Below the pieces are notes generated by a model that did no database searches, was not told the origin of the DNA, and was given only the letters and a program-made list of their open reading frames with translations. DNA of 64,000 bases from CAZLRH01 sp964562015 (lineage in GTDB: Bacteria; Verrucomicrobiota; Verrucomicrobiia; Opitutales; JABDGR01): the NCBI GenBank assembly GCA_964562015.1, contig CAZLRH010000002.1, positions 248,001 through 312,000 on the forward strand, read 5' to 3'. Shown in pieces: positions 34,981 to 43,237 of the stretch (its first letter is position 1; every line of letters begins with the position of its first letter). The translations under genes and the position numbers were made by a program.

Positions 34981-35057
34981 GACAATACCCGCGCATATAA
35001 GCATGGCCCTTATTCTCTAAAAGATCACCGTAACGCGGCCCGCGATTTCAAGCCTCC

Positions 35058-35711
35058 ATGTGCAATCGCTACGCCCACCGCCACACCCCGAGCGAAATCG
35101 TAGCGTTTTTTGCGGTGGCCCTTCATCCTGGCGTGGCCGAGCATTTACTCCGGCCGAATTATAATGTGGCCCCGCGCGATAAGGTGCCCGCCGTGCGCAA
35201 AGGGCCGCGAAGGCGGGAGTTGGTGGGGTTACACTGGGGCTTTGAGTTGCGTGGCAAAATCCAGATGAACGGGCGGAGCGAAACTGCCGCCGTGAAACCG
35301 GCCTTTAAAGACTCCCTGAAAGCGCGGCGCTGCCTGCTCCCAGCCTCCGGTTTTTTCGAGTGGAACCACGACAACGACGGCCCGCCCCAGCCCTATTACT
35401 TTTACGCAAGGGACCACGCCCCGCTCGCTCTCGGCGCGATTTGGCAGGACGACAAAGTGTGCATCCTCACTTGCGGCCCCAACGCGGTGCTCGCCCCCAT
35501 TCATGACCGCATGCCCGTGCTCATCCAGCCCGCCGATTTTGACCAATGGCTCAACGCAGCCAACGACCCGCAGCCTTTAATGAAACCCGCGCCGGATGAT
35601 CTCCTGACCGTCCACGCCGTGAGCAAAAAAATAAACCGCGTAGGCGTGCAAGGACGGGAATTGCTAGAGCCTGTGACGCTGGAGCCTAGGCGGCAGATGG
35701 AGTTGCTATAG
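35058..35711 (+). CDS. SRAP-family (HMCES/YedK) abasic-site DNA-protein crosslink protein
   Basis: A 217-residue SRAP protein. Met1 removal exposes the catalytic Cys2 (MCNRYAH), which binds abasic sites in single-stranded DNA. Other conserved blocks are NYNVAPRDKVPAV, NGRSETAAVKPAFKD, CLLPASGFFEW (Glu) and IHDRMPVL (His). The family is linked with the SOS response. Together with the nearby Y-family polymerase it forms a small repair group. GC content is high, unlike the two AT-rich genes on either side. Confidence 0.92.
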   Translation: MCNRYAHRHTPSEIVAFFAVALHPGVAEHLLRPNYNVAPRDKVPAVRKGPRRRELVGLHWGFELRGKIQMNGRSETAAVKPAFKDSLKARRCLLPASGFFEWNHDNDGPPQPYYFYARDHAPLALGAIWQDDKVCILTCGPNAVLAPIHDRMPVLIQPADFDQWLNAANDPQPLMKPAPDDLLTVHAVSKKINRVGVQGRELLEPVTLEPRRQMELL

Positions 35712-35737
35712 CTCAATTATCTTGGATAAATAAGACC

Positions 35738-36667
35738 ATGTCCATTTTCAATTTATACTCAAAAAGAAAAAAAGCGACAAGTGGTGAAGCTCCAGACGTT
35801 TTTAAATATGACGTTATTCCCCACCCCCTAAGAATTCAAATTATCTATCTCCTTAGAGACACGCTTGGGGCAGAAACATTAGCCAGATACCATCCGGCAA
35901 CTGTAGCCGAGGCCTATCGCCAAATCGTTAAGATATTAAAAAATGAATTTGGGGTATTTGATTTGTGTGGAGAACAACGCCCAAACGAAGCCGATGAACT
36001 TTTTAATTTCATTCTATCCCATAGGGACAATGATCAGGTTTTAGATGCAATAGAACTATCTTTTAGTTTTATAGATAAGTTTACTCGGAATTACGCATAT
36101 TTGTCACGTGATGGTGCGAATGAGGCAGCAGATGCCGCACTCAGCGAATTAAATTATCGTTTTAAAGAGCACGGGATTGGTTATCAGTTTGTTTCAGGTG
36201 AAATCATCCGTGTTGATTCTCAGTTAATCCACGCTGAAGTGGTAAAACCAGCCCTTTCACTTTTGAATTCAGAAATGTACGCAGGCGCAGAGGAAGAGTT
36301 TTTAAAGGCGTTTGAACACTATCGCCATGGAAATACGAAGGAAGCCCTTGTCGAGGCACTAAAATCAATAGAGAGCGTGATAAAATCCATCTGCAAGAAA
36401 AGAGGATGGACAGTCGCATCAACCGCTCCAGCCAAAGACCTCATCCAGATTTGTTTCGATAAGGGTTTGATTCCTTCATTCTGGCAAAGTCATTTCAGCG
36501 GCCTTCGCAGTATACTAGAAGCAGGTGTACCAACTGCTAGAAATAAACTTGGCGGACATGGACAGGGCGACCAAGTAACACCCGTTCCCGGACACTTAGC
36601 CGCCTATGTCCTCCATCAAACTGCGTCGGCAATAGTATTTCTGGTCGAATCGGAGAAGTGCCTCTAA
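35738..36667 (+). CDS. STM4504/CBY_0614-like protein with abortive-infection C-terminal domain
   Basis: A 309-residue soluble protein. The C-terminal half shows the Abi-C type helical pattern (EEEFLKAFEHYRHGNTKEAL, ALKSIESVIKSICKKRGW, KDLIQICFDKGLIP, GLRSILEAGVPTARNKLGGH, VLHQTASAIVFLVES). Members with this design are linked to phage abortive infection and related stress phenotypes. The N-terminal half (FKYDVIPHPLRIQIIYLL) is family-specific. Codon use is AT-rich, like the membrane gene at 34438, so both may have come from elsewhere. Defence function is inferred from the domain. Confidence 0.72.
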   Translation: MSIFNLYSKRKKATSGEAPDVFKYDVIPHPLRIQIIYLLRDTLGAETLARYHPATVAEAYRQIVKILKNEFGVFDLCGEQRPNEADELFNFILSHRDNDQVLDAIELSFSFIDKFTRNYAYLSRDGANEAADAALSELNYRFKEHGIGYQFVSGEIIRVDSQLIHAEVVKPALSLLNSEMYAGAEEEFLKAFEHYRHGNTKEALVEALKSIESVIKSICKKRGWTVASTAPAKDLIQICFDKGLIPSFWQSHFSGLRSILEAGVPTARNKLGGHGQGDQVTPVPGHLAAYVLHQTASAIVFLVESEKCL

Positions 36668-36726
36668 CCGCCGCGCCTCCTCCCCATCTTTAGCTCAACG
36701 TAGTTGCGGCAAATCGCATCGGGAAC

Positions 36727-36806
36727 GGCGCGGTGATGGCACCGCGCCCTACCACGAGGCACTCTTCCTAGGTAGGGCGCGCTGCCCTCAGCGCGCCGTT
36801 GGGAAT
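36727..36806. repeat. REP-like inverted palindromic repeat, copy 3
   Basis: Two palindromes in inverted order: GGCGCGGTGATGGCACCGCG followed by CCCTACC, then GGTAGGGCGCGCTGCCCTCA followed by GCGCGCC. The second is the reverse complement of the first palindrome of copies 1 and 4. It lies between the Abi-C-type gene and the proline-rich protein gene. Confidence 0.75.
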
Positions 36807-36826
36807 TGCGATCTGGGCATCACCCT

Positions 36827-38443
36827 TCACCTCTCCGGCGGCGGCGTAGGCGGAGGCGACAGCTTAGTCGATGGGGGCAGTGGGCCACCGGCGCCGGTTG
36901 ACGAAGAGGTGGGCGTGGGAGTTCCGCCCGTGGAGGGCGGCGTTCCGCCGGTCGGCGTCGAGCCCATTTTGACCGGCGGCGGAGCCATCTTCACCGGAGG
37001 TGGCGGCATGGAGCGAGTGCCGGAAATCGACAAAGGGGAGGGCGACGGCGAGGGTGACGGCGATCCGGTAGGCGGGCTCGTCTTGGCGGACACTCCTTTG
37101 GACGGTGGAGGTGGTGGCGGCGGGGGCGGGCGCGGGAGCGAGGAGGAAAAGAGTTTAAAAACCTCGAACAGGGCCGCGGCCGCCGGGGCATCGGGCGAGG
37201 CATGGTCCATGGCGGCTTTGATCACGATGTCGCGCAGTTTGGCGAGCGGCGCAGAAAGGCCGATTTCACGGGAGGCGGCGAAAGGCTTCGGCCCCTCTCG
37301 CGTCTCCAACAGGATTCTCGCCTGCTCCATGAAACTGACGATGGCGTCGGGTTCCGACAGTCCCGCCCGCCCGAAAATTTCGCGCCATTGGCGGCCCAAG
37401 GTGAAGGCCACGCCCAACTGCCCCGTCTCCGGGGCGCGGGCGAGCTCCCGCATCATGGAGCCGAGGAGGCTGCTGGCGGCCACCAACTGTTCAAAATTGG
37501 TGGCGTCGCGCGTGCTGAGGCAGGCCGTCGTGAGCGGGCCCTTGGACGTTTCGGGTGGGAGCAGACCACTAATGGCGGCAAGTTTTTTCCCCGCCTCCTC
37601 AAAATAACGATCCAGCAGACTTTCCAACATGGTGGCGATCTGCTCCTGCGACAATAGGACGGAAGCGTTGGCGACGCCGAGAGCAAACCGTTTGTCGATG
37701 GACAATTCCAAGGCCGCCTGCGCCTCCGGCGGCATCAGGGGAAAATGACGGTCCAGCCCGGCCCGGCGGCAGCGCTCCCGGAATACATTTTGGACGGAGT
37801 GGGCGGGATCCGTCTGGTACGCCCTTTTGGCCTGGCCATTCATATACTGGAGAACTTCCCCGCGCGCGACTTCCCGGGCAATACCCCTCGCCTCCTCCGA
37901 AGTCAGCGCGCGGTAGCTTACATGGCCGCCTTCCCCTCGCACCAACGCCACTTCTTGCAGGCGATTTTTAATGCTGCTGGAAATCATGCCGAGGCTGGGG
38001 TGGACGCGGGGCGTGCGACCACCCGTCATCTCATCACAAACGGAATTGACCAGGGTGGTCAGGAAGGCCGGCGCGGTGTCGGTCGGCGTGGGCAAACGCG
38101 CGAGGTCCTGGATGAGGTTGTCGTTGGCCAGCCAATGACGACCGCCTCGCCCCTCGATGAGGGCCACGGTATCACGCACGGCCCGGGCGGTGAGCGGACG
38201 GTCGCCCAAATGCTGGGCGGCCAACCCGCTCATGGTGGCCCCGTATTCAGTGCGCAACGCTGTAAAGAATTCCCCTCGGGCCCGCTCCTGGAGTAAACGA
38301 AGATCGCCTCCGCGGGGCGGTTTGGCGGTCACCATGTGGCGGTTGGAGCTGAGCGGAGAACTGGGGTCGGGCTTGAGATAAATCGGGGTTTCATCGGGGA
38401 GCCTGCCGGCTACGCCATGAAATTCGGTGACAGAAAAGGGCAT
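36827..38443 (-). CDS. Large helical protein with formin-like proline-rich tail
   Basis: A 538-residue protein without signal peptide or membrane helix. Residues about 40-420 are helix-rich and unassigned (LSQEQIATMLESLLDRYFEE, ALFEVFKLFSSSLP). From about residue 430 the tail is a proline-rich region with a run of nine or more prolines, then PSPSPSPSP, PPPPVKMAPPPVKM and Thr/Gly/Pro repeats. This resembles the FH1 region of eukaryotic formins and the tails of some secreted bacterial effectors. No known domain recognised; no secretion genes are nearby. The GC-rich codons could make part of the tail a composition effect, but the frame is long and starts with a clear ATG. Confidence 0.55.
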   Translation of the reverse strand: MPFSVTEFHGVAGRLPDETPIYLKPDPSSPLSSNRHMVTAKPPRGGDLRLLQERARGEFFTALRTEYGATMSGLAAQHLGDRPLTARAVRDTVALIEGRGGRHWLANDNLIQDLARLPTPTDTAPAFLTTLVNSVCDEMTGGRTPRVHPSLGMISSSIKNRLQEVALVRGEGGHVSYRALTSEEARGIAREVARGEVLQYMNGQAKRAYQTDPAHSVQNVFRERCRRAGLDRHFPLMPPEAQAALELSIDKRFALGVANASVLLSQEQIATMLESLLDRYFEEAGKKLAAISGLLPPETSKGPLTTACLSTRDATNFEQLVAASSLLGSMMRELARAPETGQLGVAFTLGRQWREIFGRAGLSEPDAIVSFMEQARILLETREGPKPFAASREIGLSAPLAKLRDIVIKAAMDHASPDAPAAAALFEVFKLFSSSLPRPPPPPPPPPSKGVSAKTSPPTGSPSPSPSPSPLSISGTRSMPPPPVKMAPPPVKMGSTPTGGTPPSTGGTPTPTSSSTGAGGPLPPSTKLSPPPTPPPER

Positions 38444-38569
38444 GGTGGGAATGGGAGAGGCAATTATGCCGGGTTATTTCCAATAAAGGCGGGACGCTTC
38501 CCACCGTCAATCCGGGATCGTGTTGTCGTTGGGACCCCGAGAAGCCGCCGACCGGCCCGGTTAAAATAG

Positions 38570-38653
38570 CGGTGGGGGTCGGAGTCGAACCGATGACGCA
38601 CGGCGCGCAGCTGATTTACCGTCAGCGTCCTTTGGCCACTGGGTTATCTCACC
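38570..38653 (-). pseudogene. Decayed tRNA-Tyr copy
   Basis: An 84-base tRNA-Tyr-like sequence with long variable arm, similar to the intact gene at 42378-42461. The anticodon GTA is kept, but the loop reads CGGTAAA, so the universal U33 is G. The acceptor stem GGTGAGA/CCCCACC has two A-C mismatches, the T-stem has one more (A49-C65) and the discriminator is G instead of A. These changes make normal function unlikely. It lies 81 bases before the exosortase gene, on the opposite strand. Confidence 0.75.
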
Positions 38654-38734
38654 GGCCCGGCCCCTTCCGCCCTGCCGCCGCAATTTTGCGCTTGCCAGCG
38701 TTAACTTTGCACTACAAACCTTAATGGCAAGCCC

Positions 38735-39337
38735 ATGAATTTATTCGTGCAACCTGCGACCCCGGCCCGGCATCGGCCCGAATCCTGGTGCGGCCTGGGC
38801 CTGGCGCTGGCGCTGTTTCTGGCCTTGCAAGGCGTGGCGCAACTGGCGCCCGCCGCGGTGGCCCGGTGTTTCGCCGCGCCGGCCGCGTGGCTGGCGGGCA
38901 GCTACGAGGGAATCCGGCCGCAACCGGCCGGGCACGATGGCTTGCCGGCGTGGGAGTTGGAAAGCACCGTCGGCGGGCCGCTGCTGGTGACGCTGGCGTG
39001 TTCCGGTTTCACCTTCTTCTCGCTGGCGGCGAGCCTCGCCGTGGCGCGACGCAAGCACGAGCAGCCGGCGGGGAACCCCGGACGGACCGTTGCCCGCGCG
39101 CTGGCCTTGGCGCTGGCGTTGTGGTGCCTCACCGTGAGCGCGAATGCCGTGCGCATTGTGCTGGCGGGCTGGGCGCATGCGCTGTCGCTGGCATGGTTGA
39201 GCCCGCACTTTGACGCCGTGATGCACGAAGCCACCGGTCTGCTGGTTTTCCTTTCCGCGCTCGCGGCTTGGGAGCTTTGGCTGCGCCGCCGCCCGCGCCC
39301 GCCCCAACTTTCTCCCATGACCCAGGATACTCCATGA
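38735..39337 (+). CDS. Exosortase family protein (XrtK-like)
   Basis: A 200-residue polytopic membrane protein of the exosortase/archaeosortase type. The triad is visible: Cys89 in LACSGFTFF, Arg140 in SANAVRI and His164 in VMHEATGLL. These cysteine transpeptidases process C-terminal sorting signals of surface proteins in the inner membrane. It is shorter than EpsH-type exosortases and matches the small dedicated types. Its stop overlaps the start of a 1012-residue protein (ATGA) that ends in TPEP plus a hydrophobic tail, so that protein is the predicted substrate. Confidence 0.85.
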   Translation: MNLFVQPATPARHRPESWCGLGLALALFLALQGVAQLAPAAVARCFAAPAAWLAGSYEGIRPQPAGHDGLPAWELESTVGGPLLVTLACSGFTFFSLAASLAVARRKHEQPAGNPGRTVARALALALALWCLTVSANAVRIVLAGWAHALSLAWLSPHFDAVMHEATGLLVFLSALAAWELWLRRRPRPPQLSPMTQDTP

Positions 39338-42300
39338 TAACAGAAATTAATCCATCCCCAACTCCGGAAAGGGCCGGCCTGCCGGCGCCCGCCCCGTCCC
39401 CGGCCGCCCCGGCGCCGTTGTTCCCGCCCGCCCTGTTGCGCCCAGTCTGGCTCTACTGGCTCTGGGTCTTGCCGCAGGGGTTGCTGCTGGCGGTCAACTT
39501 CGCCCATTGGCGCATCGTGGCCGGCGACCTCGATGAAGACCAGCAAGTGCGCGCGGCGGTGTGGGGGCTGGCGGAACTGGCCAACTTGGGGGTCGGACTG
39601 GGCCTGGCCCTCGCCCTGCGAAAATTCGGCAGAACCATCGGCTGGCGGGTGGCGCTGGCGGCCATCGTCACGCAAATGGCTTACCTGTGGTACACGGCCA
39701 CCAGTACGGGCCAACTACTGCCGTCGGGATTGGGCGCCTGGATCGTGACCCCCGATGCCATCGTGTTTGACCAATGGACGTTTGCCATGCCGACCGCCTT
39801 TTTCGGCGCGCTCGTGCTGGCCAGCCGCCCGCTGCCGCTGCGCCGCGGCCAGGACCTCGGCCTCACCCTGGCCACCGCCCTCGGGATACCCCTGGGGGCT
39901 TATCTGCTGCTCTTTGGTCTGAATGTGATTGATAAAATTTCCCACTATTATCTGCCAACAATTTTACCTCTGCTGTTGGTGGGCACCACGGTGCTGCTGG
40001 GATTGAGCGTGTTGCGTTTCCTGCTGCTGATCGGGAATGGCGTGGCCGCCCGCCACCGGATGGGCAAAACGGCCTCCGCGGCCGTGGTCGCACTGCTCAT
40101 GCCCCTGGGCGGATTGTGGTTGAACTCCTCGATTCCCTTCCCCGCCAATTTTCAATCGCCCTGGGTCTATGGTTTGACGCTGGTCAACGCCCTCGTGTTG
40201 TTGTGGCCGGACGCGCGGCAACGCGGTGGGAACACGCTCTTGTTCCTCGCGCGCTGCGCGACCCTGCCCTTCACCGTTTACTTTTTTCTCGTTTTCCTGC
40301 CGTTTCTGCCGCTGACCATTCCCGCCATGTTCGCGGCCGGGGCCGGCTTTCTCATTCTGACGCCGACGCTCCTCTTTGTCGTCCACCTGCAACGGTTGCG
40401 CGATGGCTACCAGGCCGGACTCAGCTTAGGCGGCTGGCCGCTGATCCTCAGTGCGGCGGTGGCCGTCGGTTACCTGCCGGGAGCGCTCGTGGTCGAAACC
40501 TACACGGCGCGCGCCCAGCTCAACCATGCCTTGGATTACGTGTTCAGCCCCGATCCGGCCCGGCCGCGCACGTTCGACGGCAACGCGGCTAACGTGGCCA
40601 ACACCATCCTGTGGCTGCGGGATTACGAAAACGGTCAATTCTATCCCTACCTCACGCCCCTACGTAACCAAATTCTTTTCGACAACATGGTGCTGCCCGA
40701 CGAAAAAATGCAGCGGCTCTACCAGACCTTCTCCGGCCAACCGCTCAGCCTCGAGCATGCGCGGGACGATTTCGGCGGGGCCTTTCTGGGCATGCATGAA
40801 GGCAGTGTGCACGCCCAGAACACCCGCACCCGCACGCGCTCATTTCCACACCAAGTCGCCGTGGTCAACCGCCGGGCCGTATTGCACGCACCCGAAAGCG
40901 ACGGCAGCCAGCGCGCCCGGCTCGAATTGACCGTGCGCGGCCAGGAATTGGAGGATGAATATGTCACCGTGCTCTCGCCGCCGCCCGGCGCCGTCGTCAC
41001 CGGGCTTTGGCTTTATATCGGAGACGAAAAAGTGCCGGGTCGAATCTTCGAGCGCCGCGCCGCGCTATGGGTGTACGAGCAAATTCGCGATGTACAACGC
41101 CGCGACCCCGCCCTGCTGGTTTATCGCGACGACGGCCGGCTCGCACTCCGGGTGTTTCCGGTGGCACAAAATGTGGAGCGCCGGGTGGAAATTGAGTTTC
41201 TCCTGCCCCCCGGCGCGCCTGCCACTGTGCAGCAAGACGGCACCGCCGTGTCTTTTGTCCCCGTTGAAAGTCCCGCATCCACGGAAATCGCCGACCCGCA
41301 GCCCAGCTTGGCGACTTCGTCCTTCGGCACGTGGGCGACCTTTCCCGCACCGTGGCTGGCCCGGCAAGCGACCGTCACCCGGACGCCCGAACCGATTGTG
41401 CTGGTCGATCATTCCCTTTCCGGCGTGGACACACCCTCCCTGCGCCGGGCGTTGGCGGCGATTCAAAATACCTTGCCGGAGGCGACGGGAGCCCGCGTGT
41501 GGCTAGCCAACTACAACGCCCTCCTGCTGACACCAGGCGAACGGATGACCCCGTGGGCGAACCTAACCACACTTGGGCAAAATGTTCCGCCGGCGCAGGG
41601 CGGCTTTCTGCCGGGGCCGCTCGCCGCCGGGGAGTGTTTGAATTTTGACCAAACCGAAAGCACCGAGGCGGACAAAAAGACCGTCGTGCAGCATTACCCG
41701 CTTTTTATCGTCGTCAGTGACGACGAAAGCGCCGCGCCGGAAGTGGTCGCCGCCCTGCAACCATGGAGGCATTTGTTTCCCGACAGCCCTGGCGTGATTC
41801 AGGTCCATACCACAGGCCGCCTGCAATTGCTTCGCTTCGACGGCAGGATGCAAGTGCTCGATCCCCACACGCATGACCTCCCTAAAATTCCCGTGATTCT
41901 GACCAAGCTTGAAGGCCAGGTGCGCGCAGTTCTCCCGTCGCCGGCAGGCGCCACCACTCAGGTCGAGACTGCGGCAGCGGCAGTACCGGGAAGCCAGTTC
42001 GCCGTCCTGAAGGAGAATGCCTTTCGCAACGAGACGGTCTCCCACTTGCCACCGAACTCGACCTATGCACGGGCGGCGGCGGTCGAAATGGAAAGCCAGG
42101 CGCTCGCCGCGAATCCGTCGTTGGGCCGTGACGAACTGCGTCAATTGGTGGAACGGAGTGCCACTCAAGGCGTGCTGGCGCCGCAGACGGCCTACATCGT
42201 TCTCGAACGAAGTTCACAATGGGAGGCGCTCAAACAAAAGGAAAAAAACGCGCTCAACGGCCGCCTGGATCTGGCCCTGACCGAAACGCCGGAACCGGCG

Positions 42301-42372
42301 GCCTGGATGCTGGCGGGCGGCTGGTTGCTCTATGAAGCTGCACGGAGGCGCTTAGGACGCCATCGTTGCTAA
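39334..42372 (+). CDS. Polytopic VIT-domain protein with PEP-type sorting tail (exosortase substrate)
   Basis: A 1012-residue protein. The N-terminal 380 residues hold about ten transmembrane helices. Then comes a VIT-like domain (RARLELTVRGQELEDEYVTV, VPGRIFERRAALWVYEQIRD, LALRVFPVAQNVERRVEIEF), a partly degraded vWA-like region, and a C-terminal tail ETPEPAAWMLAGGWLLYEAA followed by basic RRRLGRHRC. This fits the MSEP-CTERM/exosortase-K type pairs, here with TPEP. The ATG at 39334 overlaps the exosortase stop. Six bases after its stop is the 3' end of an oppositely oriented tRNA-Tyr. Function of such membrane-VIT proteins is unknown. Confidence 0.8.
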   Translation: MITEINPSPTPERAGLPAPAPSPAAPAPLFPPALLRPVWLYWLWVLPQGLLLAVNFAHWRIVAGDLDEDQQVRAAVWGLAELANLGVGLGLALALRKFGRTIGWRVALAAIVTQMAYLWYTATSTGQLLPSGLGAWIVTPDAIVFDQWTFAMPTAFFGALVLASRPLPLRRGQDLGLTLATALGIPLGAYLLLFGLNVIDKISHYYLPTILPLLLVGTTVLLGLSVLRFLLLIGNGVAARHRMGKTASAAVVALLMPLGGLWLNSSIPFPANFQSPWVYGLTLVNALVLLWPDARQRGGNTLLFLARCATLPFTVYFFLVFLPFLPLTIPAMFAAGAGFLILTPTLLFVVHLQRLRDGYQAGLSLGGWPLILSAAVAVGYLPGALVVETYTARAQLNHALDYVFSPDPARPRTFDGNAANVANTILWLRDYENGQFYPYLTPLRNQILFDNMVLPDEKMQRLYQTFSGQPLSLEHARDDFGGAFLGMHEGSVHAQNTRTRTRSFPHQVAVVNRRAVLHAPESDGSQRARLELTVRGQELEDEYVTVLSPPPGAVVTGLWLYIGDEKVPGRIFERRAALWVYEQIRDVQRRDPALLVYRDDGRLALRVFPVAQNVERRVEIEFLLPPGAPATVQQDGTAVSFVPVESPASTEIADPQPSLATSSFGTWATFPAPWLARQATVTRTPEPIVLVDHSLSGVDTPSLRRALAAIQNTLPEATGARVWLANYNALLLTPGERMTPWANLTTLGQNVPPAQGGFLPGPLAAGECLNFDQTESTEADKKTVVQHYPLFIVVSDDESAAPEVVAALQPWRHLFPDSPGVIQVHTTGRLQLLRFDGRMQVLDPHTHDLPKIPVILTKLEGQVRAVLPSPAGATTQVETAAAAVPGSQFAVLKENAFRNETVSHLPPNSTYARAAAVEMESQALAANPSLGRDELRQLVERSATQGVLAPQTAYIVLERSSQWEALKQKEKNALNGRLDLALTETPEPAAWMLAGGWLLYEAARRRLGRHRC

Positions 42373-42377
42373 AAAAG

Positions 42378-42461
42378 TGGTGGGGGTCGGAGTCGAACCG
42401 ACGAAGCGCGGAGCGCAGCTGATTTACAGTCAGCGTCCTTTGGCCACTTGGTTACCCCACC
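42378..42461 (-). tRNA. tRNA-Tyr (GTA)
   Basis: An 84-base tRNA with perfect acceptor stem GGTGGGG/CCCCACC and A discriminator, anticodon loop CTGTAAA (anticodon GTA), T-arm GTCGG-TTCGACT-CCGAC and the long variable arm of bacterial tRNA-Tyr. CCA is not encoded; CTTTTTT follows the 3' end and should act in termination. It is convergent with the VIT-domain protein gene. Confidence 0.93.
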
Positions 42462-42596
42462 GGCTAAACCCGCGCCGGCCACCGAAGTAATCCAACGGCG
42501 GAAACGCGAGCACAGCAAACCGGGAAACAAAGCACGCCGCCTCCCCACTGCCAAGCTTTAAAAGCTGGGCGCGGCCTCGGCAAGGGCGACTGCGGT

Positions 42597-42714
42597 AATG
42601 TCTTAATTTGAAACGGCGCGCTGAGGGCAGCGCGCCCTACCTAAAGTTTGTTCTTGGGGTAGGGCAGGCTGTCCTCAGCCCGCCGTCTTGTTTTTGGTGA
42701 AATTAAGACACCAC
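42597..42714. repeat. REP-like inverted palindromic repeat, copy 4
   Basis: About 118 bases, nearly the same as copy 1: AATGTCTTAATTTGAAACGG, hairpin GGCGCGCTG/CAGCGCGCC, CTACC, then GGGTAGGGCAGGCTGTCCTC and the outer end AAATTAAGACACC. TGTCTTAATTT and AAATTAAGACA are exact complements. Its right end abuts the target duplication of the transposon at 42723. Confidence 0.8.
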
Positions 42715-42722
42715 CGCGACTG
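42715..42722. repeat. Target-site duplication, left (CGCGACTG)
   Basis: CGCGACTG directly before the left terminal inverted repeat; the identical octamer follows the right end at 46534-46541. Confidence 0.8.
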
Positions 42723-42758
42723 GGTAGTGTCCGGTTCTGAACCTCTGAATTGTAAAAA
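42723..42758 (+). repeat. Left terminal inverted repeat of the transposon
   Basis: Starts GGTAGTGTCCGGTTCTGAAC and continues CTCTGAATTGTAAAAA. Matches the right end at 34 of 36 positions in inverted orientation. Confidence 0.85.
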
Positions 42759-42766
42759 TAAGCGCA

Positions 42767-43237
42767 TCACTTTCGGCGCACACGTTGAATCTCAATCATC
42801 TGTAGATAACTTCCGCCGCATTCCTTGACCTTACAGTGCCAAGCATGGGTCTCTACGTTCCTCTCACGAGAGGTAGTTAAGCCACCGTATAACTGAGACT
42901 TTCGCTTTTGAATGAGACAACGACTGCAAAAGAATTTTCCAGTGGCATCTTCGACAGCCATCCCGCTTTTCAAGTCCTGCGTGAATCCCTTAGGAATGCC
43001 CGCCATCTCTTCTTTTTGATGAAGCCACCAGACCCACCATGCAAATCCACCAAGTACTAGCAATAATGTCAGGCATAGCCACAGCAGCGTTCTACGCGTT
43101 ACGGCTGGCCAAACGTGGTCAATCAGCGGCAGCGTCACATCGGCGGCTAACATCGAAAGAGCATAGCCGAGTGCTCCTAGAAACCCTGTTATTATCCCTT
43201 GGATTAGCCGTTCTTTCAGGGGTTCTGGGAGCCGCAT
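42767..43237 (-). CDS. Transposon passenger: membrane protein with zinc-ribbon-like tail
   Basis: A 156-residue protein with two transmembrane helices (IITGFLGALGYALSMLAADV and LLWLCLTLLLVLGGFAWWVW) and a soluble C-terminal part holding two CxxC/CxxxxC-type pairs: FFCSRCLIQ and WHCKVKECGG, about 35 residues apart, suggesting a zinc ribbon. It lies directly inside the left end of the transposon. A protein reading on the other strand at 43039-43263 is a shadow. No known family; function unknown. Confidence 0.6.
   Translation of the reverse strand: MRLPEPLKERLIQGIITGFLGALGYALSMLAADVTLPLIDHVWPAVTRRTLLWLCLTLLLVLGGFAWWVWWLHQKEEMAGIPKGFTQDLKSGMAVEDATGKFFCSRCLIQKRKSQLYGGLTTSRERNVETHAWHCKVKECGGSYLQMIEIQRVRRK

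Noticed and set aside
36985..37150. Tandem repeats in the proline-rich gene as a separate DNA repeat
   Set aside because: The repeats are explained by Pro/Ser/Thr codons of the coding frame rather than by an independent repeat element.
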